From positions 1 through 11,135 of the forward strand of contig JAFGPH010000414.1 of assembly GCA_016926135.1 (NCBI GenBank): 11,135 bases of DNA. Reading direction: 5' to 3'. The notes under the pieces are model-generated. The model had not been told where the DNA came from. It saw nothing but the letters and a program-made list of their open reading frames with translations, and did not search any database. The position numbers were made by a program, and so were the translations under genes. The DNA comes from Deltaproteobacteria bacterium. Its GTDB lineage: Bacteria; Desulfobacterota; DSM-4660; Desulfatiglandales; HGW-15. Positions 1 through 7,383 of this stretch are shown here, piece after piece. Positions within the stretch are counted from its first letter, which is position 1; each line of letters begins with the position of its first letter.

Positions 1-705
1 GAAATCCCTGTCGCTTACCGCATCCATGCTGTTTTCCGTAATGGCGTCGAAACCCAGTTCCCCGGCCACCATCCGTCGGTCCAGGTCGAACGTCGATCCG
101 GCAAGGGCCGCACTTCCGAGGGGGAGGACATTCACCCTCTTGAGATTCTCCGCGAAGCGCTCCCTGTCCCTCTTCAGCATCTCATAGTAGGCGAGGAGGT
201 GGTGGGCCAGAAGAACCGGCTGGGCGCGCTGGAGATGGGTGTAGCCCGGCATAAAGACGTCGATGTTCGCCTCGGCCTGCTCGATCAGTGCCTTCTGCAG
301 TCCTCGAATGAGGGACATCACCTTACCGATCGCTTCTTTCATGTACAGACGCACGTCCAGTGCAACCTGGTCGTTCCGGCTTCTGCCGGTGTGCAGCTTC
401 TCCCCAACGGGGCCGATCCGTTCCACCAGGGTCTTTTCCACCAGGGTATGGATATCCTCGAAGCTCTCATGGAAGGGAAAGTCACCCCGATCCATTTCTC
501 CCTTCAATCCGGCCAGGGCCTTCAGAATCTGCGACGCCTCTTTGGCGGTGATAATCCGCTGTTTGGCCAGCATCCGGCAGTGTGCCATGCTCCCTTCGAT
601 GTCCTGGGCGTACAGCCGCCGATCGAAAGAAAGGGATTCATTGAATTGATCCACGATCTCGTTCGTACTTCCCCTGAACCGGCCGCCCCAGATTTTCTCT
701 GCCAT
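1..705 (-). CDS. argH: Argininosuccinate lyase, N-terminal 235 residues (partial)
   Basis: Argininosuccinate lyase splits argininosuccinate into arginine and fumarate, the last step of arginine synthesis, in the cytoplasm as a homotetramer. The visible protein starts [12 protein letters not shown], the usual family N-terminus. It contains the TGRSRNDQVA segment, a GYTHLQRAQP segment that binds substrate and carries a catalytic-site His, and ends at the window edge in NSMDAVSDRDF, a conserved family stretch. The C-terminal half, including the fumarase-superfamily signature (SSxMPxKxNP), lies outside the window, so completeness cannot be judged. The ATG overlaps the TAA stop of argG by one base (TAATG at 703-707), and a GAGGGG stretch lies six bases upstream inside argG, which indicates translational coupling. 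Identification is secure. Confidence 0.97.
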   Translation of the reverse strand, partial: MAEKIWGGRFRGSTNEIVDQFNESLSFDRRLYAQDIEGSMAHCRMLAKQRIITAKEASQILKALAGLKGEMDRGDFPFHESFEDIHTLVEKTLVERIGPVGEKLHTGRSRNDQVALDVRLYMKEAIGKVMSLIRGLQKALIEQAEANIDVFMPGYTHLQRAQPVLLAHHLLAYYEMLKRDRERFAENLKRVNVLPLGSAALAGSTFDLDRRMVAGELGFDAITENSMDAVSDRDF

Positions 706-1910
706 TATCGTCCCCTCAGCAGGCGGGCGATCTTCAGCCTGAGGGCGTTCAACCGGATGAAGCCCTCGGCATCCTTCTGATTGTACACCTCTTCCCCTTC
801 GAATGTCGCGAATCCGGGATGGTACAGGGACTGCTTCGAGTCCCTGCCCACCACGGTACAGTTCCCCTTGTAGAGTTTCACTCTCACCACCCCGCTGACA
901 TTTCCCTGGGTTTCATCCAGAAGGTTCTGCAGCATCTGCCGTTCCGGGGAGAACCAGTAGCCGTAGTAGACCATTTCCGCGTACCTGGGAACGAGGGAAT
1001 CCCGGATGTGCATCACCTCCCGGTCCATGGTAATGGACTCCATGGCCTGGTGGGCGACCCTCAGGATCGTGCCCCCGGGAGTCTCATAAACCCCTCTCGA
1101 CTTCATGCCCACGTAGCGGTTCTCCACAAGATCCACCCTCCCGATGCCGTTTGCCCCGCCCAGGGCGTTCAGCCTGGCGAGCAGGGAAGCCGCAGAGAGG
1201 GACTCTCCGTCCAGTGCGACCGGATCGCCTCGCTCGAAGACGACCTCCACGTATGTCGGCTTATCCGGAGCCTTCTCCGGGGATACGGAGAGCACAAACA
1301 TGTCCTCGGGGGGCTCCTTCCAGGGATCTTCCAGGATGCCTCCCTCAAAGCTGATGTGGAGCAGATTCCTGTCGCTGGAATAGGGTTTCTCCTTGGTTAC
1401 CGGAACAGGAATGTTCTTTCCCCGGGCATAGCGGATGAGGTCCTCCCTCCCCCTGAAGTCCCACAGCCTCCAGGGCGCAATGATCTTCAGGGAAGGCTCC
1501 AGGGCCATGTACGTGATCTCAAAGCGCACCTGGTCATTGCCCTTTCCCGTTGCACCGTGGCTGAGGGCATCGGCCCCGAACCTTCGGGCCGCCTCCACCT
1601 GTCTGCGGGCAATCAGGGGTCTCGCCAGGGAGGTGCCCAGCAGGTAGCCCGACTCGTAGACGACGTTGGCCCTGAAGGCCGGCCAGACATACTCCCTCAC
1701 AAACTCCTCTCTCAGGTCCTCCACAACCGCCTCCTGGGCGCCTGTGGCCAGGGCCTTTTCCTTCACCCCCTCCACTTCCTCGCCCTGACCCAGGTCGGCT
1801 GCGTAAGCCACCACAGGGCACTGGTAACGCTCCTGCAACCAGAGCAGGATGACGGAGGTATCCAGCCCTCCGGAGTATGCCAGAACGATCTTGTTCACTT
1901 TGCCGTCCAA
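705..1910 (-). CDS. argG: Argininosuccinate synthase
   Basis: This enzyme condenses citrulline and aspartate with ATP to give argininosuccinate, releasing AMP and pyrophosphate. At 401 residues it has the normal family length. The N-terminal ATP pyrophosphatase loop SGGLDTS is at residues 13-19, and the ATP/citrulline-binding stretch [14 protein letters not shown] is at 118-131. The start is a TTG at 1908-1910, chosen because a strong AGGAGG ribosome binding site (1919-1924) sits eight bases upstream and the protein then begins [15 protein letters not shown], as homologues do. Its stop overlaps the argH start. A 208-nt gap carrying an inverted heptad array separates it from argF. The identification is secure; the rare start codon is the only oddity. 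Confidence 0.98.
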   Translation of the reverse strand: MDGKVNKIVLAYSGGLDTSVILLWLQERYQCPVVAYAADLGQGEEVEGVKEKALATGAQEAVVEDLREEFVREYVWPAFRANVVYESGYLLGTSLARPLIARRQVEAARRFGADALSHGATGKGNDQVRFEITYMALEPSLKIIAPWRLWDFRGREDLIRYARGKNIPVPVTKEKPYSSDRNLLHISFEGGILEDPWKEPPEDMFVLSVSPEKAPDKPTYVEVVFERGDPVALDGESLSAASLLARLNALGGANGIGRVDLVENRYVGMKSRGVYETPGGTILRVAHQAMESITMDREVMHIRDSLVPRYAEMVYYGYWFSPERQMLQNLLDETQGNVSGVVRVKLYKGNCTVVGRDSKQSLYHPGFATFEGEEVYNQKDAEGFIRLNALRLKIARLLRGR

Positions 1911-1918
1911 ATCCGTCT

Positions 1919-1924
1919 CCTCCT
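1919..1924 (-). promoter_or_regulatory. Ribosome binding site that fixes the argG TTG start
   Basis: On the minus strand this reads AGGAGG, followed by AGACGGAT and then TTG. The near-perfect Shine-Dalgarno match at an eight-base spacing supports the TTG start of argG. No in-frame ATG lies between this site and the conserved N-terminal ATP-binding motif. Confidence 0.8.
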
Positions 1925-1929
1925 ACTCA

Positions 1930-2121
1930 CAAGTTCAAAGCTGAAAGCTCAAAGCTCAAAGGGAGACCCGGTCTGGCAGGGTCTCAGCCTCATGTTTCCA
2001 ACTTACCGATTCGCGCCACTTGCCGTGGTCAACATCAGGAGCATCCCCAATAGGGATCATGCAAATTCGCACCCAACTTCGACCCTGGAACTTGCTTTCA
2101 GCTTTGAGCTTTCAGCTTTCA
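1930..2121. repeat. Inverted pair of heptad arrays (TSAAAGC) between argF and argG
   Basis: The left arm (1935-1962) is four consecutive 7-bp units: TCAAAGC, TGAAAGC, TCAAAGC, TCAAAGG. The right arm (2094-2121) is four units of the same family in inverse orientation: GCTTTCA, GCTTTGA, GCTTTCA, GCTTTCA. Bases 1937-1956 are an exact 20-bp inverted repeat of 2100-2119, and 24 of 25 pairs match out to 1961/2095. In argF-argG mRNA the arms could pair into a long hairpin around a central segment of about 130 nt. The last right-arm unit contains the TGA stop of argF (2119-2121). The left arm ends just upstream of the argG ribosome binding site. The whole gap therefore appears to be this element. Its function is unknown. 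Confidence 0.85.
1963..1985. other. Perfect 7-bp stem-loop inside the argF-argG element
   Basis: GAGACCC (1963-1969) and GGGTCTC (1979-1985) form a perfect seven-base stem with a nine-base loop, starting at the inner edge of the left heptad arm. No T-run follows on the minus strand, so it is not a standard intrinsic terminator. It could stabilise or process the polycistronic message; this is inference. Confidence 0.5.
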
Positions 2122-3027
2122 GCACGCCACCCCTTCCAGCAACAGCTTCTCCAGGAGCGCCTGATGCAGGTACATCTTGTTTTCCGCCTGGTCGAAGACG
2201 ACCGAGTGCGGGCCGTCCATGACCTCAGAGGAAATCTCCTCCTCTCGATGTGCGGGGAGGCAGTGCATGACCAGGACGTCGGGTTTTGCCATATCGACCA
2301 GGCCCCTGTTGACCTGAAAACCCTGAAAGTCATGGGCCCTCTTCTGTCGCTCCTTCTCCTGTCCCATACTGGTCCACACATCGGTGTTGATCACGTCGGC
2401 CCCTGAAGCGGCCTCTTCCGGCCTATGGACCAGCCGGATGTGAGGGGCGCCGTTACCCATCATTTCCGGCCTCGGCTGATACCCGGGAGGGCAGGCCAGG
2501 GCCAGTTCAAAGCCCAGCAACATGGCCGCATTGATCCAGGAATGGGCCACGTTGTTTCCGTCGCCGATCCAGGCCACCTTCATGCCGTCCAGGTTTCCCC
2601 GTCTCTCCAGGACGGTCATGAGATCGCTCAGGACCTGGCAGGGATGATACCGGTCCGTAAGGGCATTGATCACGGGAATCTCGGCCCATTTCGCCATCTC
2701 CTCCACCATGCCCTGGGAGTAGGTCCTCACCGCCAGGGCATCCAGATAGCGGGAGAGCACCTTGGCCGTGTCCGCAGGCGTTTCATCCCTGGAAAGCTGG
2801 GTATCCAGCCGGTTCAGGAACAGGGTCTGCCCCCCCATTCTGAACATGGCCGTCTCAAAGGAAACGCGCGTTCGGGTGGAGGCCTTCTCAAAGAGGAGAC
2901 CCAGGGTATACCCCGTGAGTGAACGGGGGGCCCTACGGCCCAGTTTCTTCAACTCCAGGCCTCTCGTGATCAGGCCGTGGACCTCTGCCCGGTCCAGGTC
3001 AAGGATGCTCAAAAGGTCCCTTTTCAT
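2119..3027 (-). CDS. argF: Ornithine carbamoyltransferase
   Basis: This enzyme transfers the carbamoyl group from carbamoyl phosphate to ornithine, giving citrulline. It has 302 residues, normal for the short bacterial anabolic form. The carbamoyl-phosphate loop STRTR is at residues 50-54, HPCQ at 128-131, an SMG ornithine-loop segment near 220-222, and HCLPAHR, with the active-site Cys, at 255-261. The ATG at 3025-3027 overlaps the argD stop by four bases (ATGA). An upstream extension of this frame would lie wholly inside argD, so it is not used. The region before the start is very G-rich (a run of eight G) and serves as a rough ribosome binding site. The stop codon lies within the first unit of the downstream heptad array. 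Confidence 0.97.
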   Translation of the reverse strand: MKRDLLSILDLDRAEVHGLITRGLELKKLGRRAPRSLTGYTLGLLFEKASTRTRVSFETAMFRMGGQTLFLNRLDTQLSRDETPADTAKVLSRYLDALAVRTYSQGMVEEMAKWAEIPVINALTDRYHPCQVLSDLMTVLERRGNLDGMKVAWIGDGNNVAHSWINAAMLLGFELALACPPGYQPRPEMMGNGAPHIRLVHRPEEAASGADVINTDVWTSMGQEKERQKRAHDFQGFQVNRGLVDMAKPDVLVMHCLPAHREEEISSEVMDGPHSVVFDQAENKMYLHQALLEKLLLEGVAC

Positions 3028-4226
3028 CGGTCCCCCCCCAGGGCCTCGTCCAGGGCCCCCACAAGAAGATCCACCTCCTGTTCGCTCACGATCAGGGGAG
3101 GCACAAACCGGATCACCTTGTCCTGTACGCAGTTGACCAGGAACCCTCTTTCCATGCACGCCTCCACGATCGGAGCCCCCGGACGGTCGAGCTCAATCCC
3201 GAGGATGAGGCCAAGGCCTCGTACCTCTCTGATCCCGGGATGCCTTGCTTGAAGATCCTTCAGCCTGCCCAGAAAGTACCCCCCCATCCGGCGGCAGTGT
3301 TCCAGCCAGCCATCCTCAAGCAGGCTTTTGACGACCGCCAGGGAGACGGCCGTCACCAGAGGTGTCCCCCCAAAGGTTGTGGCATGGCTTCCCGGTCCGA
3401 AGGCGCCGCTCAGTTCTTCCACGGCAAGCATGGCCCCGATCGGCAGACCGTTCCCGAGGGCCTTGGCAAGGGACATGATATGAGGTGTCACGCCATAGTG
3501 CTCATGCGCGAACAGCCTCCCCGTCCTGCCCATGCCTGCCTGCACCTCGTCAAAGATGAGCAGGAGCCCCTTCTCCACGCACATGCGCTTCACCCTTTCA
3601 AGATAGTCCGGGGCCGGGCACACAACGCCGCCCTCGCCCTGGATGGGCTCCATCATGACGGCACACACGGAATCATCCAGCGCCCCCTCGAGGGCAGCGG
3701 TATCGTTGAAGGGCACAAACCGGAAACCTTCCAGCAGGGGCTCGTAACCGACCTGTATCTTGCTCTGCCCGGTGGCGGACAGGGTGCCCATCGTCCTGCC
3801 GTGGAAGGAATTGACCATGGCGATAATCGTGTGCCTGCCGGATCCGAATTTCTCCCTGGAATACCTCCGCGCAAGCTTGATGGCCGCCTCGTTCGCCTCG
3901 GCCCCGCTGTTGCAGAAGAAGACGCGATCGGCAAAGGAATGCTCTACGAGGAGCCTCGCCAGATCCGTCTGGGGTTTCGTGTAGTAGAGGTTCGACACAT
4001 GCACGAGCCTCCTGGACTGTTCCTCCAGTGCCTCCGTCACAACGGGAGAACTGTGACCCAGGGCACACACGGCAATCCCGCCGACAAAATCCAGGTACTC
4101 CTTCCCGTTCTCGTCCCAGACCCGGCAACCCTCTCCCCGTGCCAGGGTGATGGGGAACCGCTTGTAGGTGGGAAACATGTACTTGTCGGCAAGTGTAATG
4201 GTATTTTGCTTCATCTTCTCAGCCAT
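3024..4226 (-). CDS. argD: Acetylornithine aminotransferase
   Basis: This PLP-dependent class III aminotransferase converts N-acetylglutamate semialdehyde and glutamate to N-acetylornithine and 2-oxoglutarate; many homologues also act in lysine synthesis. It has 400 residues. Visible landmarks are NSGAEANE (106-113, cofactor phosphate contact), MEPIQGEGG (192-200), FDEVQAGMGRTG (225-236, with the Asp that contacts the pyridine nitrogen) and SLAKALGNG, with the Schiff-base Lys at 255. The ATG at 4224-4226 is chosen because a GAGGG motif lies nine bases upstream; a second ATG four codons in is a possible alternative. The gene is coupled to argF by an ATGA overlap and separated from argB by a 180-nt array-bearing gap. 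Substrate assignment rests on both sequence and operon context. Confidence 0.95.
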   Translation of the reverse strand: MAEKMKQNTITLADKYMFPTYKRFPITLARGEGCRVWDENGKEYLDFVGGIAVCALGHSSPVVTEALEEQSRRLVHVSNLYYTKPQTDLARLLVEHSFADRVFFCNSGAEANEAAIKLARRYSREKFGSGRHTIIAMVNSFHGRTMGTLSATGQSKIQVGYEPLLEGFRFVPFNDTAALEGALDDSVCAVMMEPIQGEGGVVCPAPDYLERVKRMCVEKGLLLIFDEVQAGMGRTGRLFAHEHYGVTPHIMSLAKALGNGLPIGAMLAVEELSGAFGPGSHATTFGGTPLVTAVSLAVVKSLLEDGWLEHCRRMGGYFLGRLKDLQARHPGIREVRGLGLILGIELDRPGAPIVEACMERGFLVNCVQDKVIRFVPPLIVSEQEVDLLVGALDEALGGDR

Positions 4227-4271
4227 ATTCAGTAACCCTCGACGAAATCATACCCCATCCAGAAGGGGGAC

Positions 4272-4303
4272 TGGAGTATTGGAGCGTTGGAGTGTTGGGT
4301 TAC
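4272..4303. repeat. Octad array (TGGAGTNT family) upstream of argD
   Basis: Four units of period 8 run on the plus strand: TGGAGTAT, TGGAGCGT, TGGAGTGT, TGGGTTAC. The motif matches both arms of the element between hslU and argB about 1 kb away. The other side of this gap carries a different, 7-bp family, so this arm has no inverted partner at its own site. Confidence 0.75.
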
Positions 4304-4336
4304 AGGATTCGATCTGATTCCCAGTTAACCCCATGC

Positions 4337-4406
4337 CCGATGACCCATAGTCGATATTCAATGCTCGATGATCAATGTTCAATGATCGATGCCAAATGAT
4401 AGATGC
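4337..4406. repeat. Ten-unit heptad array (NNRATNN) abutting the argB stop codon
   Basis: Ten contiguous 7-bp units run in strict register: CCGATGA, CCCATAG, TCGATAT, TCAATGC, TCGATGA, TCAATGT, TCAATGA, TCGATGC, CAAATGA, TAGATGC. The AT at unit positions 4-5 is invariant in all ten, while the flanking positions vary. The next three bases (4407-4409) are the argB stop codon. On the transcribed strand the units read NNATYGA-like, so the TGA stop continues the repeat phase. The 33 nt between this array and the octad array (4304-4336) show nothing recognisable. Confidence 0.85.
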
Positions 4407-5291
4407 TCAGGGCACAATCTCCGTGCCGATCCCTTCCTTGGTAAAGATCTCCAGCAGGATCGCATGCTTCTTTCTGCCGTCGATGATGTGGGCCTTTCGG
4501 ACACCGCCCCTCATGGCCTGCATGGCGCATCGGAGCTTGGGGATCATCCCCCCCTTCACGGTCCCGTCATCGATCAGCCCCGGAGCCGAATCCATCTTGA
4601 TCGTGGAGATCAACCTTCCCTCCCTGTCCAGCACCCCCTCCGTGTCGGTCAGCAGAATCAGCTTCCTGGCCCTGATGGAGGATGCAATGTGCCCCGCCAC
4701 CAGATCCGCATTGATGTTGTAGGTCTCTCCCTTTCTTCCCGCACCCACCGGGGCGATGACGGGCACGAACTGGCCTTCCAGGAGATTCGCCAGGATGCCG
4801 TTGTTGACGGAGGTGATTTCCCCCACCATCCCGATATCGATGATTTCAGGGGGCTGGTTATCTCCCCGCTTCCGGACGTACTTCATCTTCCTGGCCGTAA
4901 GGAGCTGACCGTCCTTCCCGGAAAGCCCCACGGCCTTTCCGCCGTTCTGGTTGATCAGGCTGACGATCTCCTTGTTGACCTTTCCGACCAGCACCATCTC
5001 GACCACATCCATGGTCTGTTTGTCCGTCACACGCATTCCGTCCACGAATTCCGACTCGATGGAAAGCCTTTTCAGGAAGCTGCCGATCTGTGGTCCGCCA
5101 CCGTGCACCACAATGGGGTTCAGCCCCACGGTCTTCATCAGGATCATATCCAGGGCGAAGGATGTCTTCAAATCCTCGTCCACCATGGCATGGCCGCCGT
5201 ATTTGACGACGATCACGGCCTTCTGAAAGCGCCGGATGTAGGGAAGCGCCTCGATCAGGATCTTAGCCCTAACGTCTTGATCAATAGCCAT
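4407..5291 (-). CDS. argB: Acetylglutamate kinase
   Basis: This amino-acid kinase phosphorylates N-acetyl-L-glutamate with ATP, the second and often feedback-controlled step of arginine synthesis. It has 294 residues, the usual length. The phosphate-contact Lys-Gly segment KYGGHAM starts at residue 30, the glycine-rich loop HGGGPQIG is at 63-70, and [19 protein letters not shown] and LTDTEGVLD follow in family order. About 25 residues precede the KYGG motif, including a helix-like [14 protein letters not shown]. In arginine-sensitive homologues such an N-terminal helix links dimers into hexamers, so feedback inhibition by arginine is likely here (inference). The ATG at 5289-5291 has an AAGG motif nine bases upstream. 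Gaps with repeat arrays flank the gene on both sides. Confidence 0.97.
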   Translation of the reverse strand: MAIDQDVRAKILIEALPYIRRFQKAVIVVKYGGHAMVDEDLKTSFALDMILMKTVGLNPIVVHGGGPQIGSFLKRLSIESEFVDGMRVTDKQTMDVVEMVLVGKVNKEIVSLINQNGGKAVGLSGKDGQLLTARKMKYVRKRGDNQPPEIIDIGMVGEITSVNNGILANLLEGQFVPVIAPVGAGRKGETYNINADLVAGHIASSIRARKLILLTDTEGVLDREGRLISTIKMDSAPGLIDDGTVKGGMIPKLRCAMQAMRGGVRKAHIIDGRKKHAILLEIFTKEGIGTEIVP

Positions 5292-5310
5292 CGTAAAACA
5301 CCTTGAAAAA

Positions 5311-5388
5311 ATGGAGTGACGGCGTACCGGAGTAATGGAAAAACCGAAGATGCCAACACTCCATCACTCCAACCCTCCAGCACTCCAT
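5311..5388. repeat. Inverted pair of octad arrays (TGGAGTNN) between hslU and argB
   Basis: The left arm (5311-5338) reads ATGGAGTG, ACGGCGTA, CCGGAGTA, ATGG with period 8. The right arm (5353-5388), read on the minus strand, is ATGGAGTG, CTGGAGGG, TTGGAGTG, ATGGAGTG, TTGG. The arms face each other across a 14-nt loop (5339-5352), so they could form an imperfect hairpin in the hslU-argB message. The right arm ends one base before the hslU stop (5390-5392). The left arm ends a few bases upstream of the argB ribosome binding site. The element accounts for nearly all of the 98-nt gap. Confidence 0.8.
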
Positions 5389-5389
5389 A

Positions 5390-6796
5390 TCACAGTATGT
5401 ACCTGCTCAGGTTTTCGTCCTCCAGAATATCCTTCAGCTTGTCCGCCACATCGTGCTGACCGATGACAACCCTCTTGATCTCCATATCCGGGGCGTTGAA
5501 GGAGATGTCGTCCAGAAGTTTCTCCATGACCGTGTGGAGTCGCCTGGCGCCGATATTCTCCATCCGATCGTTGACCCGATCGGCAATTCGGGCGATCTCT
5601 TCAATCGCCGAGTCTTCGAATACCAGATCGATGCCCTCTGTCTCCAGGAGCGCCTTGTACTGGGTGATCAGCGCATTCTTGGGTTCTCTCAGGATGCGGA
5701 TGAAGTCCTCCATGGACAGGGAATTGAGCTCCACACGGATGGGGAACCTGCCCTGAAGTTCGGGCAGGAGATCTGCGGGCTTGCTCACGTTGAAAGCCCC
5801 CGCCGCGATGAAGAGGATATGATCCGTCTTCACCATGCCGTACTTGGTGGTGACGGTGGACCCTTCCACAATGGGAAGGAGATCCCGCTGCACTCCCTCG
5901 CGTGAGACATCGGGCCCGTACTTCTGCTCGGAGCCTGCGACCTTATCCAGTTCATCCAGGAAGATGATCCCGTTCTGCTCCGTCATGCGTATCGCTTCCT
6001 CGATCACGTGGTCCATGTCAATCAGCTTGTGGGACTCCTCCTGGACAAGGATCTCCATCGCCTCCGGGATCTTCACACGCCGTCTCTTCTTCTTCGCGGG
6101 AAAAAGATTCCCGAACATCTCCTTCACGTTGAATTCGATCTCCTCCATGCCCGCACCGGCGAACACTTCCACCATGGGGAGGCTCTTGTTGCTGACCTCC
6201 AACTCCACGTAGCGGCCGTCCAGCTTTCCCCCCCGCAGGAGAAGCCTCAGCTTTTCGCGCGTAGAGTCGCCCTCGGCCTTGTCGACCCTCACGACCTCCA
6301 GGACCTTCTCCGTGTCTCCTTCCTCGCCTTCCCGGGCCTCCTCCCTCTTCTTGGGAAGCAGGATGTCCAGGAGCCTCTCCTCTGCAAGTTCGTGCGCCTT
6401 GGCCTTGACCTTCTCCTGTTCCTCCTTCTTGGCCATGTTCACCGCCAGCTCGACGAGATCCCGTATCATGGATTCCACGTCGCGGCCCACATACCCCACT
6501 TCCGTGAACTTGGTCGCCTCGACCTTGAGAAAGGGGGAATTGGCCAGGCGCGCCAGCCTCCTGGCGATCTCCGTCTTGCCCACCCCCGTGGGGCCGATCA
6601 TGATGATGTTCTTCGGCGCGATCTCGTCTCTCAGATCTCGTGGGACTTGCTGTCTCCGCCACCGGTTGCGCAGGGCGATGGCCACGGAGCGCTTGGCCGG
6701 ATCCTGTCCGATGATGTACGTGTCCAGCTCGGAGACGATCTCCCTGGGTGTCATGACCTTCATCATGGGGCTTGGGTGGCTAAGATCCCTTTTCAT
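5390..6796 (-). CDS. hslU: HslU ATPase/unfoldase of the HslVU protease
   Basis: HslU is the AAA+ hexameric unfoldase that feeds substrates into the HslV peptidase in the cytoplasm. It has 468 residues; E. coli HslU is slightly shorter. Visible features are the MTPREIV..IIGQ N-terminus, Walker A GPTGVGKT (68-75), the pore motif GYVGRD (101-106), a charged intermediate domain (about 115-245), Walker [11 protein letters not shown] (276-285) and GRFPIRVEL (349-357). The C-terminus is ENLSRYIL, the tail that docks in HslV pockets. The first ATG overlaps the hslV stop (ATGA), but AAGG lies directly against it with no spacing. ATG codons at residues 11, 12 and 15 are possible; residue 15 would give the textbook N-terminus. 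Confidence 0.97.
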   Translation of the reverse strand: MKRDLSHPSPMMKVMTPREIVSELDTYIIGQDPAKRSVAIALRNRWRRQQVPRDLRDEIAPKNIIMIGPTGVGKTEIARRLARLANSPFLKVEATKFTEVGYVGRDVESMIRDLVELAVNMAKKEEQEKVKAKAHELAEERLLDILLPKKREEAREGEEGDTEKVLEVVRVDKAEGDSTREKLRLLLRGGKLDGRYVELEVSNKSLPMVEVFAGAGMEEIEFNVKEMFGNLFPAKKKRRRVKIPEAMEILVQEESHKLIDMDHVIEEAIRMTEQNGIIFLDELDKVAGSEQKYGPDVSREGVQRDLLPIVEGSTVTTKYGMVKTDHILFIAAGAFNVSKPADLLPELQGRFPIRVELNSLSMEDFIRILREPKNALITQYKALLETEGIDLVFEDSAIEEIARIADRVNDRMENIGARRLHTVMEKLLDDISFNAPDMEIKRVVIGQHDVADKLKDILEDENLSRYIL

Positions 6797-7344
6797 CCTT
6801 GCTCTGTTTCTCCGATCTCGTGGACGACGATCTGGTCATTCGTATAGATGCATATGGACGCCGTGATGGCCATGGCCTCCCGGGCGACAGCGGCCGCATC
6901 CAGCGTGGAATGGGCCACCAGGGCCTTGGCCGCTGCGACGGCATAGGGTCCGCCCGATCCTATGGCCGCCACGGTCTCATCGGGCTCAATGACCTCACCG
7001 GTGCCCGAAATGATCAGGGTGTGCTCCCGATCCATGGCCAGAACCAATGCCTCCAGCCTCCTCAGGATCTTGTCGGTCCGCCAGTCCTTGGCAAGTTCCA
7101 CGGCCGCCCTCGTGAGGTTCCCCTTGAACTTCTCCAGTTTCCCTTCCAGCCTTTCGAAGAGATTAAAGGCATCCGCCGCCGTGCCTGCAAAGCCCACCAG
7201 CACACTCCCCTTGTACGCGAACCGGACCTTGACCGCCTTGTGCTTCATGATGGTCTCACCGAGGCTAACCTGCCCGTCGCCCGCCATCACGGCCCTGCCG
7301 TCCTTTCGAACCGCCAGAATGGTGGTAGCCCTCACCTTGGTCAT
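6793..7344 (-). CDS. hslV: HslV peptidase subunit of the HslVU protease
   Basis: HslV is the N-terminal-threonine (proteasome-type) peptidase, a double hexameric ring that degrades proteins unfolded by HslU. It has 183 residues. The start at 7342-7344 gives [16 protein letters not shown]; removal of the six-residue propeptide would expose Thr7 as nucleophile, and Lys39 then corresponds to the mature active-site Lys33. GSGGPYA (129-135) is also typical. A longer in-frame start at 7407 exists, but its extra 21 residues are translated repeat array, while a strong GGAGGTGG ribosome binding site sits six bases before the chosen ATG. The stop overlaps the hslU start by four bases. The gene lies downstream of xerC, an arrangement seen in many bacteria. 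Confidence 0.97.
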   Translation of the reverse strand: MTKVRATTILAVRKDGRAVMAGDGQVSLGETIMKHKAVKVRFAYKGSVLVGFAGTAADAFNLFERLEGKLEKFKGNLTRAAVELAKDWRTDKILRRLEALVLAMDREHTLIISGTGEVIEPDETVAAIGSGGPYAVAAAKALVAHSTLDAAAVAREAMAITASICIYTNDQIVVHEIGETEQG

Positions 7345-7357
7345 TTCAGACCACCTC

Positions 7358-7375
7358 CAACTTCTCCGAAAGTTG
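7358..7375 (-). promoter_or_regulatory. Stem-loop adjoining the hslV ribosome binding site
   Basis: On the minus strand CAACTT, a six-base loop TCGGAG and AAGTTG form a perfect 6-bp hairpin. Its last G is the first base of the GGAGGTGG ribosome binding site (7351-7358). Folding could influence ribosome access to hslV; this is inference from position only. Confidence 0.4.
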
Positions 7376-7383
7376 CAAAGAAG

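Noticed and set aside
819..2222. Long plus-strand open frame opposite argG
   Set aside because: It is the antisense shadow of argG and runs through the repeat element; it has no recognisable domain and its composition follows the opposite strand.
3240..4235. Plus-strand open frame opposite argD, with similar frames opposite argB and hslU
   Set aside because: These are shadow frames of GC-rich coding sequence with no motif or convincing ribosome binding site.
4337..4406. Possible CRISPR array
   Set aside because: Units are 7 bp with no spacers and no cas genes are near; it is a short-period tandem array.
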